Shown: piece by piece, positions 14,968 through 24,483 of the stretch
Position numbering within the stretch: position 1 is the first letter of the stretch
How the letters are laid out: each line of letters begins with the position of its first letter
Notes under the pieces: model-generated
What the model was told of the DNA's origin: nothing
Seen by the model: only the letters and a program-made list of their open reading frames with translations
Databases searched by the model: none
Program-made: the position numbers and the translations under genes
Source of the DNA: Lachnospiraceae bacterium UBA7179
Lineage (GTDB): Bacteria > Bacillota > Clostridia > Lachnospirales > Lachnospiraceae
DNA length: 40,491 nucleotides
NCBI GenBank assembly: GCA_002491195.1
Contig: DKVL01000072.1
Coordinates: 48,114 to 88,604 of the forward strand
Reading direction: 5' to 3'

Positions 14968-15118
14968 CACAGCTTCCTTTTTAAAAAGCAAAGATATCCT
15001 CCAGTGTCATGGTGACCGGAAATGCCCGCAGTTCCAGCTTGCACACACCATGAACATGCATCCATACTCCCAAAACATCCCACTTACAGTATACACGCCG
15101 CACAAGGTTTGGGCAACA

Positions 15119-16243
15119 TTACCCGATCACCCTGACCAACTGCAGCTTTTGATCCGCCAGCAGCACATCCGCCCGCTTTCCAGCTGCAATTGCCCCGGCT
15201 TTGTCCTCGATTCCGATGCTTTTTGCGGGATTGATCGTCGCTGCTGCCACTGCTTCCTCCAGCGGAATTCCAAAAGACACTGCCGTCTTCATACAATCAT
15301 ACAGATTAGTCACTGAACCCGCGATCGTGCCGTCTGACAGTGTGGCAAGCTTTCCCTTGACACAGACCTGCTGTCCCCCCAGCGTATAGTTTCCGTCGCT
15401 CATACCTGCCGCGCGCATGGAATCGCTGATCAGCACGATCCTGCCCGGAAACATCGCAAAAGCAGCGCGCACTGCACTTGCATGTACGTGAATTCCATCA
15501 CAGATCAATTCTGCCATGCAGGTCTTGTCCTCTGCCGCCGCACCGATCAACCCTGGTTCGCGGTGCGAAAAGGGCGCCATTGCGTTAAACAGATGTGTAA
15601 TATGCCTTGCACCAGCGTCAAGTGCCTTTCTTGCCGTGTCATAGTCTGCCGCCGTGTGTCCTAAGGAGATTGTCGTCTCGTCCTTCAACACCCTGATAAA
15701 CTCCAATGCCCCAGGCGCATTTGGCGCAAGCGTCACCAGCCGGATAGAACATCCTGTTTCTGTGGGACAAGCCGCGGCACACCTCGCATTGCATTCCCTG
15801 AAAAACGCAATGTCCGGCTCCTGTATATATTCAGCCGCATGCGCCCCTTTCTTCTGTATATCCAGAAAAGGACCTTCCATGTTAATGCCTGCGATCTGCG
15901 CAATGTCCGGCGTTGTCTCCAACTCCTTCATGGCATCAAACATCGCCCAAAACTGGCTTTTTGGAAGTGTCATCGTCGTGGGACAATACGTTGTGATACC
16001 GCAGCGCTTCTCATATCTTAAAATCTCTGCGAGTCCCTTGGCATCCGCATCGGAAAAGTCATATCCCACAGCGCCATGACTGTGCACATCGACCAGCCCC
16101 GGCAGGACATACAGGCCCTCTGCATCGACCACGTCTGTATCACTGCCGTCTGCACACTCCACAAACTGATGATTTCTTATAAAAATGTCTCTCTTCTGAA
16201 AACACTGATCTTCACCATAAACAAAACCGTTTTTAATAACCAT
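15119..16243 (-). CDS. nagA: N-acetylglucosamine-6-phosphate deacetylase
   Basis: The 374-residue cytoplasmic enzyme removes acetate from GlcNAc-6-phosphate, giving glucosamine-6-phosphate. Amidohydrolase metal and catalytic residues are in place: HSH in VDVHSHG (H54, H56), the glutamate in NMEGPF (E123), GHT (H196), THLFNAM (H217) and the catalytic aspartate in LISDSM (D274). Length is normal for NagA. ATG 16243 is chosen because AGGAGG lies 5 bases upstream; an ATG at 16270 lacks a ribosome site. It is the last gene of the operon, 71 bases after NagB, and its product feeds NagB directly. Confidence 0.95.
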   Translation of the reverse strand: MVIKNGFVYGEDQCFQKRDIFIRNHQFVECADGSDTDVVDAEGLYVLPGLVDVHSHGAVGYDFSDADAKGLAEILRYEKRCGITTYCPTTMTLPKSQFWAMFDAMKELETTPDIAQIAGINMEGPFLDIQKKGAHAAEYIQEPDIAFFRECNARCAAACPTETGCSIRLVTLAPNAPGALEFIRVLKDETTISLGHTAADYDTARKALDAGARHITHLFNAMAPFSHREPGLIGAAAEDKTCMAELICDGIHVHASAVRAAFAMFPGRIVLISDSMRAAGMSDGNYTLGGQQVCVKGKLATLSDGTIAGSVTNLYDCMKTAVSFGIPLEEAVAAATINPAKSIGIEDKAGAIAAGKRADVLLADQKLQLVRVIG

Positions 16244-16314
16244 GTCCGCCTCCTGAACACACTTTTCCATTCACTTCCAAACACCAGTCAATCTCAGCCA
16301 TTTTTCTACAGCTC

Positions 16315-17052
16315 CTAAATCTCAGCCTCAATTTCCTCTGCTGCTTCCCTGTCCGCCACAACCGTCACATCGGAATGCAGCTGCAGGATCGTCCCTGGAA
16401 CCTGCGGACAGATCGGTCCATACATCACTTGTTTCAGGATTTTGGCTTTTTGAGCACCACTCACTGCAAGCAGAATCTTTTTTGCCTGGAAAATCGTTCC
16501 GATTCCCATCGTGTACGCTTTTCGTGGAACATCCTCCGCCCTGGCAAAAAAGCGCTTGTTTGCCTCGATTGTCTGCTCCGCCAACTTTACCAGATGCACC
16601 TCTTTCACAAAAGCGTCCGAAGGCTCATTAAAGCCAATATGCCCATTGTGCCCCAGTCCCAGAAGCTGCATATCGATTCCGCCCAGGAGCCTGATCAGAT
16701 TCTGGTACCGCTCGCATTCCCTGTCTGTGTCCAGATTCTTTCCATCTGGTAAAAACTGCCTTCCTTTTGGCAGATTCACTTTTGAAAACAAATGCTCTGT
16801 CATAAAATAATGATAGCTCTGTTCGTTATCCGGCGCAAGACCATAATACTCGTCCAGGTTCACTGTTGTGATCTGGGAAAAGTCCAGCTCCCCATTCTGA
16901 TACCACGCTGTCAGCTGTTCGTATATGCCGACCGGCGTTGCGCCCGTCGCCAGCCCAAGGACACTGTCTGGCTTTAAGGTAATCTGTGACGCCATGATAC
17001 TTGCGGCTTTTCGACACATATCGTTGTAATGTTCTGTTATAATTAATCTCAT
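16315..17052 (-). CDS. nagB: Glucosamine-6-phosphate deaminase
   Basis: The 245-residue enzyme converts glucosamine-6-phosphate to fructose-6-phosphate and ammonia, sending amino sugar into glycolysis. The phosphate loop GLATGATPVGIY (33-44), NLDEYYG with the general base D67, and GLGHNGHIGFNEP with H138 and E143 are all present. It is the shorter Firmicutes form; the C-terminal extension that gives allostery to the E. coli enzyme is absent. ATG 17052 follows AAGGAG by 5 bases; a GTG two codons earlier is less likely. It begins 19 bases after the ROK kinase gene. Confidence 0.95.
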   Translation of the reverse strand: MRLIITEHYNDMCRKAASIMASQITLKPDSVLGLATGATPVGIYEQLTAWYQNGELDFSQITTVNLDEYYGLAPDNEQSYHYFMTEHLFSKVNLPKGRQFLPDGKNLDTDRECERYQNLIRLLGGIDMQLLGLGHNGHIGFNEPSDAFVKEVHLVKLAEQTIEANKRFFARAEDVPRKAYTMGIGTIFQAKKILLAVSGAQKAKILKQVMYGPICPQVPGTILQLHSDVTVVADREAAEEIEAEI

Positions 17053-17071
17053 TTGCACTCCTTATTCACTC

Positions 17072-18055
17072 TTAAGATCCATTCCTATGCTGATACACCA
17101 ATCCTGCTGCCCCGATCAACCCCGCCTGATTTCCGTTTTTCGCAATGATCACCCGCGGAAGATATGTGACTGTATTTCCAAAGCAGTTCTCCTGCAGGTA
17201 TTGATTGAGCGGATTGGTCAATTTCTCACCCTGTGCACACACTCCGCCGCCAAGTACGATAATATCAGGCCGGAAAATATTGGCAAGATCCGTGATACCA
17301 TCCGCCAGATAACCAATATAATTTTCCACCAGTATTTTCCCGCAGCGGTCATTTGCCTCTGCCGCATCAAACGGCATCTTTGCATTCATTGTCTCCAGAT
17401 CATGCCCGCATAATTCCCAAAGGATCGAATCCGGGTACTGCCTTGCCATTTTCTTTGCATCATTGATCAATGCCGTTGCCGATGCATATGCCTCCAGACA
17501 GTCATACCGTCCACAGGTGCATCTTCTTCTCTCGGAACCACATTTGATGTGTCCAAGTTCTGCACCGCCGGCATGACCACCCTCAAAAATTTTCCCATCG
17601 ATCACGATCCCGCCGCCGACTCCTGTGCCCAGCGTCAGGAACACTGCATTCCGGTATCCTTTTCCAGCTCCTTTGAGCACTTCACCCAGCACCATGCAAT
17701 TCGCGTCATTTTGGACAAAGACTGGCACTGGCAGATACTTTTGAAGTACATCTGCAAGAGGAACATGATCCCATTGGATATTGTTAGAATATAACACAAC
17801 TCCATTTTGACTGTCAATGATTCCCGGACTTCCTACACCAGCTCCCAGACAGTCCTCCACGGTATAGCCGTTTTCCGAAAGAAGTGCCGCCGCGGTGTTT
17901 CCCATATCCGCGATTACCTGCTCATAAGGCCTCTCCCCATTTGTCGGCATCGACGTCTGTGCCAGCACTTCATAGGACACGTCCACCAGCCCGATCTTTA
18001 CCGCCGTTCCGCCAAGGTCGATCCCCACTGCCACCTGCTTTCCTTCGTCTGACAT
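17072..18055 (-). CDS. ROK family sugar kinase (probable GlcNAc/glucose or mannose kinase)
   Basis: The 327-residue protein has the ATP-binding motif GIDLGGTAVKIG (11-22), the catalytic base in QNDAN (D117), the ROK signature LGTGVGGGIVIDGKIFEGG, and a zinc site with GHI (H169) and CTCGRYDC (C179, C181, C186). ROK kinases phosphorylate hexoses in the cytoplasm. Standard annotation would say glucokinase, but its place directly before nagB and nagA and after the GH85 gene argues for N-acetylglucosamine, made when GH130 or GH20 releases free GlcNAc. Mannose is a second possibility. The start ATG 18055 has GGGGGG 6 bases upstream, better than the ATG at 18109. Confidence 0.9.
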   Translation of the reverse strand: MSDEGKQVAVGIDLGGTAVKIGLVDVSYEVLAQTSMPTNGERPYEQVIADMGNTAAALLSENGYTVEDCLGAGVGSPGIIDSQNGVVLYSNNIQWDHVPLADVLQKYLPVPVFVQNDANCMVLGEVLKGAGKGYRNAVFLTLGTGVGGGIVIDGKIFEGGHAGGAELGHIKCGSERRRCTCGRYDCLEAYASATALINDAKKMARQYPDSILWELCGHDLETMNAKMPFDAAEANDRCGKILVENYIGYLADGITDLANIFRPDIIVLGGGVCAQGEKLTNPLNQYLQENCFGNTVTYLPRVIIAKNGNQAGLIGAAGLVYQHRNGS

Positions 18056-18137
18056 CGTTATCCCCCCATTCCCATCAATCACCAGCGCCCGGAACCCGGA
18101 CGCCGGCAAATTTTTTCTAATTTCCTATTCTGACATC

Positions 18138-21032
18138 TTATTCCAGTGTGTCTTCCAATCCATATACTTCCACTTCGTAGATGCGGGCTGCACTGTCGCT
18201 TCCCTGTGTCGGCTTATTGACCACAAGTTTGACATACTGTGCTTTCACAGGCGCAAATGCGTCATGCGTCGTGCCCGCTGTATTTCTGGTGACACTCCAC
18301 ACCTGCTCAAACGATGCGCCGTCCTCACTGACTAAGATCGCGTAGGATTTGGTGTTCATATCTTTGCTCTCACCGCCTGCCTCTGCGTGGTAGACATCGA
18401 CCGCGCTGACTGTTCTGACAGAGCCAAGGTCCAGTGTGATCTCGTGAGGAGCGCTTCCTGTCGCACACCACTTCTTAGTATAATCGCCATCCACTGCAAA
18501 CTGCGGCGCTTCGTTGTCATTGACATAGGTATCCGCCTCCGTGCCGGCTCCCTGCGAGAGCAGTGAAAGTCCCTCTGATGCCTTTTCTGTAATGATAATG
18601 TAGCCCTCTTCCGACGCCTCGCTGCTGCCGGACTCATTCTCTGCTTTCATGGAAACGGCATACACGCCTTCCTCCGCATAGGTAACAGAAACCGTGTCAC
18701 CCTCTGCGCTCTCTTTGTCCGCTCCAGTCAATGTCCAAGTCACTTTCTGTGTATTCTGTGAGCTCAGGCTCTGGAACGTAATCGTCTCCCCTGGCGCTGC
18801 CAGTGTGACATCAGCTGTGAATGCCGCTTTCGGGATACTGTTGTCCGGCCAGTCCATTGTCACAGTCGCGCTGGTGCCTTCCGCCAACAGCGCATTCACC
18901 GGAATTACCTCAAACGTGGACTTGTTTGTCTCGTCTGTACGAGGCAGCGTATTGATATAAAAGCTCGTTGTGTTCGATACGCCCAGAAGCGATTTGGTCT
19001 GATCCTGATTAATCCGGTAAATCTCATAGTAATCAGCTGGAACATCACTGTCCCACGCAAGACGCACGCCCGCGTACATTGCATCCTCGTCAAACTCGCT
19101 GTCGAGCACCTTCACATTGCTCACCGCAGCTGTCTTTACGCTCTCCTCCTCAACCATCGTGATATTTCCGAAGCGGAACTGCAGTGAACCGCTGTCCGCA
19201 TCCGATGTCAGTCTGTAGGAGATCGCTTTCACAGTCTTGCCTGCAAGCTCCGAGGTCTGATATGTAACTGTTGTCCATGCATCTGCAACTTTTTTGTCAC
19301 CCTCAAGCACAAGCTCCGATCCGTCGTCCAGCGTCAACACCGCGTCCAGCGCAACCTCTGCCCCCTTAGCTCTCGCGGTCGTGGTGAAGGTCATCTTGTC
19401 GGAGACTGGAAGATCTGCACTGTACATCTTGATGACAGAAGATACACCCTGCTTCACACTACCGCGAAGAATCAGACTGGTTCCACCGTAATACGCATCT
19501 CCCACATCGAGATCTGCTGATAACTTGTTGCCCTCGCCGTCCTCGATGATATAGCGATATGTCGGCAGCACATCGGAAATACTGCGGTTGTTCCAGTCAA
19601 GCATGCTGATCAGCTCGCCATTTTTGTAAAAGCCATAACCATTTCCTGTGGAGAAATTGGTCACAAACGGAAGCGATGTCAGCGCAGTGCGCTCTACGAC
19701 ATAGGTGGAGATCCCGCGCCAGTCCGTATCGCCGGAAAACTCTGTTTCCGCGGAAGGATCGCCCTTGGAATTTACCCACAGCTTATTTTCCTTCTTCCAG
19801 AAATCCTGTATCATCTGCGAGGAAAAATACGACCAGCTCGGACAGTAAAGTCCCAATGAAGTATATGTTCCGCCATCTGGCTTCTCAAACAGATTCCACT
19901 TGATCGGTGTGTCATAACCGTTGCTCTGCAGGTCGATGCCAGCATACAGATCATAAGGATTGATCTGTTGTTCTTCCGCCAGTACCGCAGACGATTTCAG
20001 CAGCTCATCGGGTGCTAGTGTGTCCGTCGTCCACCAGAAATTCAGAAACATTGCATCCGCTACAGATGCGCCCTCTTCATTTTTCAGATACGCCACATTC
20101 TTGTCTGTCAGCGCATTCTGCCAGTCCATTTCACCGTCCACTGTCATGGAATCGTAGTACACCAGCTCCAGATCCGGTGCCTTTTCTTTATAATAGGAAA
20201 GGAATCCCTGCATCTGTGCTGCGTGTTCCCTGGTCAGCGGCTCTGAATCCGTTCCCTCGGTTTCCTGATTGATAAACCATCCGTCAAATCCATACGTCTT
20301 AGCAACCTCGATCAGTTTATCCACAACCGGATAGCTGCCATCGTCAGCCTGTTGAAGCAAGTCATCCAGCCACTCCATCTTTCCGCCATGTGCAGCCTGC
20401 GGCATAAATACCGTTCCGATCACCTTCACGCCATTCTTGTGCCCTGCATCCACCACATCAGCACTCGGCGCAACGATCAGTCCCTCTCCCGAAGAACCGC
20501 CCCAATACACCAGCAGATCCACGTACTGCCAATAAGAAAACGCGTTTGTCTCCGCCTTGTTCAGACCATGCGGAGAGTTTCCGCTGGTACTGCCATTCAT
20601 GATGGAGATCGCCATGATCTGTGTATCTTTATTCTGTGTCGCGTTCACTGTCTCCAGTGACGCAATGTCTGCACGCTTTGCAAGCGGCACGGTGCTCACA
20701 TTAAAGATCAGGTCCTCATCGTCCGCGGCATTCCACTCCAGAAGCTGCGCCGGAAACCAGTAGGACGCCTCCGGCTGGCGTGCCATCGTCAGCTCTTTAT
20801 TTCCATTCTCTTCCGTCACAGAATACTTGTCTGCCGTCTCCGCAGCCTGCTGTGTGTCACTCTCCTGATCTGCGGGCGTCTCTGTGCCTGCTTCTGTCTG
20901 CTGCACCGTCTCCTGCGATACGGCCTGCTGCGTATCCTGCGCCTGACCGCCCCCGCACGCTGCCAGACTGAACATCATAGACGCTGCCAAAATAACGCTG
21001 ATCACTTTTTTCCCATATTCCTTTTTTCGCAT
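18138..21032 (-). CDS. GH85 endo-beta-N-acetylglucosaminidase, surface lipoprotein
   Basis: This 964-residue protein should cut between the two core GlcNAc residues of N-glycans, releasing the oligosaccharide. It has a lipoprotein signal with lipobox LAAC (C26), then a Gln/Thr/Glu-rich linker (about 30-75). The GH85 barrel (about 85-480) carries YGFDGWFINQE, giving the Asn-x-Glu catalytic pair N255/E257. Next come a beta-sandwich (about 515-635), a fibronectin-like or PKD-like region (about 640-810), and a C-terminal F5/8 type C (CBM32-like) domain (about 825-960). It is the only exported enzyme of the locus. The ribosome site AGGAGA is 9 bases before ATG 21032. Activity on high-mannose rather than complex glycans is inferred from the mannose-directed neighbours. 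Confidence 0.92.
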   Translation of the reverse strand: MRKKEYGKKVISVILAASMMFSLAACGGGQAQDTQQAVSQETVQQTEAGTETPADQESDTQQAAETADKYSVTEENGNKELTMARQPEASYWFPAQLLEWNAADDEDLIFNVSTVPLAKRADIASLETVNATQNKDTQIMAISIMNGSTSGNSPHGLNKAETNAFSYWQYVDLLVYWGGSSGEGLIVAPSADVVDAGHKNGVKVIGTVFMPQAAHGGKMEWLDDLLQQADDGSYPVVDKLIEVAKTYGFDGWFINQETEGTDSEPLTREHAAQMQGFLSYYKEKAPDLELVYYDSMTVDGEMDWQNALTDKNVAYLKNEEGASVADAMFLNFWWTTDTLAPDELLKSSAVLAEEQQINPYDLYAGIDLQSNGYDTPIKWNLFEKPDGGTYTSLGLYCPSWSYFSSQMIQDFWKKENKLWVNSKGDPSAETEFSGDTDWRGISTYVVERTALTSLPFVTNFSTGNGYGFYKNGELISMLDWNNRSISDVLPTYRYIIEDGEGNKLSADLDVGDAYYGGTSLILRGSVKQGVSSVIKMYSADLPVSDKMTFTTTARAKGAEVALDAVLTLDDGSELVLEGDKKVADAWTTVTYQTSELAGKTVKAISYRLTSDADSGSLQFRFGNITMVEEESVKTAAVSNVKVLDSEFDEDAMYAGVRLAWDSDVPADYYEIYRINQDQTKSLLGVSNTTSFYINTLPRTDETNKSTFEVIPVNALLAEGTSATVTMDWPDNSIPKAAFTADVTLAAPGETITFQSLSSQNTQKVTWTLTGADKESAEGDTVSVTYAEEGVYAVSMKAENESGSSEASEEGYIIITEKASEGLSLLSQGAGTEADTYVNDNEAPQFAVDGDYTKKWCATGSAPHEITLDLGSVRTVSAVDVYHAEAGGESKDMNTKSYAILVSEDGASFEQVWSVTRNTAGTTHDAFAPVKAQYVKLVVNKPTQGSDSAARIYEVEVYGLEDTLE

Positions 21033-21075
21033 AATCTATTCTCTCCTATAATTTGTTACCCCCAGGCCACGCAAA

Positions 21076-21099
21076 GCGGTTTCAAAAGATCAAAACCGC
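21076..21099 (-). promoter_or_regulatory. Stem-loop upstream of the GH85 gene
   Basis: GCGGTTT (21076-21082) pairs with AAACCGC (21093-21099), with a 10-base loop and no U-tract after it on the minus strand. It lies in the 216-base GH38-GH85 gap and could be a processing or stability element. Confidence 0.4.
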
Positions 21100-21161
21100 A
21101 TTCCGTGACCTGATTTCTGATCATTACAGTTCATCTATGCCACACTGTAACGCCTGAACAC

Positions 21162-21243
21162 TTTGCACCTTTTCGCAGTTCTTACGAATCTGCCCTGGTC
21201 TGATACCCTTTGCACCTTTCGCAGTTCTTACGAATCTGCCCTG
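21162..21243 (-). repeat. Tandem pair of 36-base repeats between GH38 and GH85
   Basis: Positions 21162-21197 and 21209-21243 are identical except for one missing T. Each copy can fold: GCAGTTC pairs with GAA-CTGC around TTAC with one bulged T. Both copies lie in the untranslated gap straight after the GH38 stop codon and are probably part of the mRNA. Confidence 0.75.
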
Positions 21244-21248
21244 AATTG

Positions 21249-24200
21249 TTAACAGACTTTCACTGTCACCACCTCATATGGCTTCAGCACCACTTCAATC
21301 TCTTTGCCCGCCACATCGGCCTCGGACTCTGTCTCCTCCAACAGGTTGCAGAGATATGCTTTATCAAATGCAGTGTTGACAGTCAGTTTTGTCTTTGTGT
21401 ACGCATTTTCTGATTCATACATACGTATGATTGTTCCATTGCCATCCTCTGCCCTCTTGATCGTCTCGATTATGACATTCGCATGTGCCACAGATGCAAA
21501 GGAATAGGTCTCTTTCTCTTCCGCCTGTGTCTGCACGAGCAATGGCTGATTCAGCTTGTATGCCTCCGCGACTGTACCCGCAGCGCGCCAGCCTTCGGCG
21601 TGAGGGTAAATCGCATACGTGAACACATGCTCCTCCTGATCCGTCGTCGGATTTGGCTCAATTCCGGATTTGATCAGTGTGAGTGCCATATTAGAATCCT
21701 TCACGGAATGTCCGTACTTGCAGTCATTGAGCAGGGAAACCCCGTAATGCCCCTCGGAGAGATCCATCCATTTCTGCCCGCAGCTCTCAAAGCGCGCCAC
21801 ATCCCAGCTCGTATTCTGGTGTGTCTTTCTGGTCAGATTACCAAACTGTATGTCAAACGTCGCCTCGTCAGTGTGCACTGCCACTGGGAAATGCACCTTT
21901 AACAACGTCTGGTGTTCTTTCCAGTCCACATGAGTCACAAACTCAATCCTCCGGCTGTCCGCGTAGAAAATAATCTGCTGCTGGATCGTGGACTGCGATG
22001 CCTTTCTTGTAATCGCAAGCACTGCGCGCACCGCGCCAATCTCCTTCCACTCCATGTGCTCCACATTGTCCACATCCCAGAATTTTTCCGTGTAATAAAT
22101 GTCAATGTCCCAGTTATCGAAGTAGATCGGCTTATCCTCGTACATGCGCAGAAGGTTTGCGCGCTCTCCCTGCTGTACTACTTCACGATCATTCTCTTTG
22201 TCATAAATACTCGTGAACATTCCCTGCTGGTCAAGTTTCACTGTGTAGAACGGCGTTTCCAACTGATACTCGCCAACCAGTGTAAACGGTGCTTTCTCCA
22301 CTGCTGACGCCGTCTCGCTGACTGTGAATGACTTGTAGCCCTTTGACGGCAGATTCCGCACAAATGCTACGCTTCCGTCCTGTGTCTTCTGGATCGGATA
22401 AACCACGCCGTCCGAATCCATGAGCACGCTCCCCTCCAGGTCGCCCAGGTTCACAATGTCATCCCTCACCTGACCTGTCGTGTTAAAGATCGTGACCGCT
22501 TCGCCGCTTCCCGCAATCGCTTTTCTGCGCTCTGCACTCATTGATGCAAGCTGCTCTGCCAATCTGCCATACTCCTCCTTCGTCACTTCATACACCTCGT
22601 GAATGGACGATCCGGGTAGGATATCATGGAACTGGTTCAGCAGCACGACCTTCCACATCGCATCTAACTCTTCCTGTGGATATGCCATCTCCTGCGCTGC
22701 CAGTACTGACAACAGCTCCAGATCCATCAGTCCGAGTTCTGATTTCCGGTTGGAACGCTTGTTTCTCGCCATAGAAGTCAGGGTTCCCCTGTGATACTCA
22801 AAGTAAAGCTCGCCCTCCCACACCGGAAGTCTGTTGTTCCCGCTGACACGCTCGTTGAGCTCGTCAAAATAAGTGCGCGCAAACGCTTGGCGGACCTTGG
22901 GAATGCCCTTGACACCCTTTTCCATACGAATAGAAGTTTCAAGCATCTCCCTTGTCGGGCCGCCGCCGCCGTCACCGTAGCCGTAGGACACCAGAATATC
23001 ATTGTTGATATCCTTGTTCTGATAGCGCATCCAGCCGCCCATGATCGCATCGGGATGAAGCATTCCGTTGTATGTCGTGAAGAAATCTTTGATTGGCTGA
23101 TTCACGCCCAATGTCGTGATCAGGTGCGTCAGCACCTCCGTGCCGTCAATCCCTCTCCACCGCATTGTGTCATAAGGAATCTTGTTAAACTGGTTCCACG
23201 CAAGCTTGGTGGTCATAAAATAGTCGATTCCGCACTTTTTCATAATCTGAGGCAGCGCACCGGAATACCCAAACACGTCCGGCAGCCACAGAATGCGGTT
23301 GTCCACGCCAAACTCTTCCTTGAAAAAGCGCTTGCCGTGCATAAACTGACGCACAAGGGACTCGCCTGAGGTCAGATTGCAGTCTGCCTCCACCCACATG
23401 CCGCCTTCCGGCTCCCAGCGCCCCTCTTTGATGCGCTCCTTTGCTTTCTCATACAGTTCAGGATAACGCTCTTTCAAAAAAGCATACAGCTGCGGCTGGC
23501 TCGACATGAATTTATAATTGGGATATTCCTCCATCAGCTTCAAAACGGTTGCAAAGCTGCGTCCGGTCTTCTCCCTGGTCTGTGCTACAGTCCACCACCA
23601 AGCGACATCTATGTGCGTGTGCCCGATACAGGTTGCGATCACGTCCTGATATCCCGCCATATCAGAATACAGCGCTTTGTCAATATAGTCCGATGCCTCG
23701 GCTAACGTCCGGTAAAATTCCCCGGAATACGGTGTCCTGAGATCCAGGAAATTCACTGTGCGGTTGAGTATCTCCTCGATGTCCCTGCGGTTCTTGTCGT
23801 CCTCCTCCATTCTGGAGAACGCCGCAAGCGGCACCCACAAGTCATAATAGAGTTTCTCGATCCTGTCATCGATCTCCTGCATCTCCACGATCAGGTTAAA
23901 CTCCGTGTGCAATGTCCCTGTGTACGCCTGAAGCCCGATCTCCAGCACATCGCCTTCCTTTGCAGACGCAGACAGAAATACATCCCGGTGGTTCATATCG
24001 ATCCCCTGTATCACTTCGCCGTTCACAAACAGCAGAAACTGCGGATTCTTCGCATCGTCCCACTCATCGATCTGTGTGCGCACATGGAGCCACATGCGCT
24101 TTCCATCCAGCTCTTTCGGCACCTGATAGGTCGTCTTAAACCAGTAGTGACGGTCCTTTCCATACCAGTGCATCTTCTGACAGTCAAATTCTTCCCATGC

Positions 24201-24341
24201 TGTCGTGTCCGCCTCCGCTTCCTCAGGACGGATATAATTTCCTTCCTTATACTGCCAATTGTCAATGGTAAACTTCTGCTTAATCTTCAACTTTTTTAAC
24301 TCTTCGCAGATTACATTAACCCTCTTATCCAAAAAATGCAT
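21249..24341 (-). CDS. GH38 alpha-mannosidase, cytoplasmic
   Basis: The 1030-residue enzyme is a full-length GH38 alpha-mannosidase of the bacterial/vacuolar type. After an N-terminal beta domain (about 1-225), the metal site appears in GHTHIDVAWWW (H241, H243, D245), and the nucleophile in WLPDVFGYS (D355). The rest holds the helical bundle and C-terminal beta domains. No signal peptide is present, so it would trim alpha-linked mannose from imported glycans inside the cell, down to Man-beta-1,4-GlcNAc. ATG 24341 has GGAGG 6 bases upstream. It lies between GH20 and GH85 on the same strand. Exact linkage preference cannot be read from the sequence. Confidence 0.93.
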   Translation of the reverse strand: MHFLDKRVNVICEELKKLKIKQKFTIDNWQYKEGNYIRPEEAEADTTAWEEFDCQKMHWYGKDRHYWFKTTYQVPKELDGKRMWLHVRTQIDEWDDAKNPQFLLFVNGEVIQGIDMNHRDVFLSASAKEGDVLEIGLQAYTGTLHTEFNLIVEMQEIDDRIEKLYYDLWVPLAAFSRMEEDDKNRRDIEEILNRTVNFLDLRTPYSGEFYRTLAEASDYIDKALYSDMAGYQDVIATCIGHTHIDVAWWWTVAQTREKTGRSFATVLKLMEEYPNYKFMSSQPQLYAFLKERYPELYEKAKERIKEGRWEPEGGMWVEADCNLTSGESLVRQFMHGKRFFKEEFGVDNRILWLPDVFGYSGALPQIMKKCGIDYFMTTKLAWNQFNKIPYDTMRWRGIDGTEVLTHLITTLGVNQPIKDFFTTYNGMLHPDAIMGGWMRYQNKDINNDILVSYGYGDGGGGPTREMLETSIRMEKGVKGIPKVRQAFARTYFDELNERVSGNNRLPVWEGELYFEYHRGTLTSMARNKRSNRKSELGLMDLELLSVLAAQEMAYPQEELDAMWKVVLLNQFHDILPGSSIHEVYEVTKEEYGRLAEQLASMSAERRKAIAGSGEAVTIFNTTGQVRDDIVNLGDLEGSVLMDSDGVVYPIQKTQDGSVAFVRNLPSKGYKSFTVSETASAVEKAPFTLVGEYQLETPFYTVKLDQQGMFTSIYDKENDREVVQQGERANLLRMYEDKPIYFDNWDIDIYYTEKFWDVDNVEHMEWKEIGAVRAVLAITRKASQSTIQQQIIFYADSRRIEFVTHVDWKEHQTLLKVHFPVAVHTDEATFDIQFGNLTRKTHQNTSWDVARFESCGQKWMDLSEGHYGVSLLNDCKYGHSVKDSNMALTLIKSGIEPNPTTDQEEHVFTYAIYPHAEGWRAAGTVAEAYKLNQPLLVQTQAEEKETYSFASVAHANVIIETIKRAEDGNGTIIRMYESENAYTKTKLTVNTAFDKAYLCNLLEETESEADVAGKEIEVVLKPYEVVTVKVC

Positions 24342-24354
24342 ATGCTACCTCCAT

Positions 24355-24374
24355 TTCTGCATTGTCATGCAGAA
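24355..24374 (-). promoter_or_regulatory. Hairpin touching the GH38 ribosome site
   Basis: TTCTGCAT (24355-24362) and ATGCAGAA (24367-24374) form a perfect 8-bp stem with a TGTC loop, ending next to the GGAGG of the GH38 gene. It may modulate translation. Confidence 0.45.
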
Positions 24375-24483
24375 CATTTTTTCTTTATATCATTTTCTGA
24401 TACGCTATCCGCATCTTGCAAATCCAACTATGTTCCTTATGCGGACATAGTTCACATTGCGGACATGTGTATCCCTACATCAT

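Noticed and set aside
14985..15118. Open frame continuing about 45 codons past the nagA stop
   Set aside because: It begins at a normal stop codon, has no solid start of its own and matches nothing; an open stretch of this size is expected by chance.
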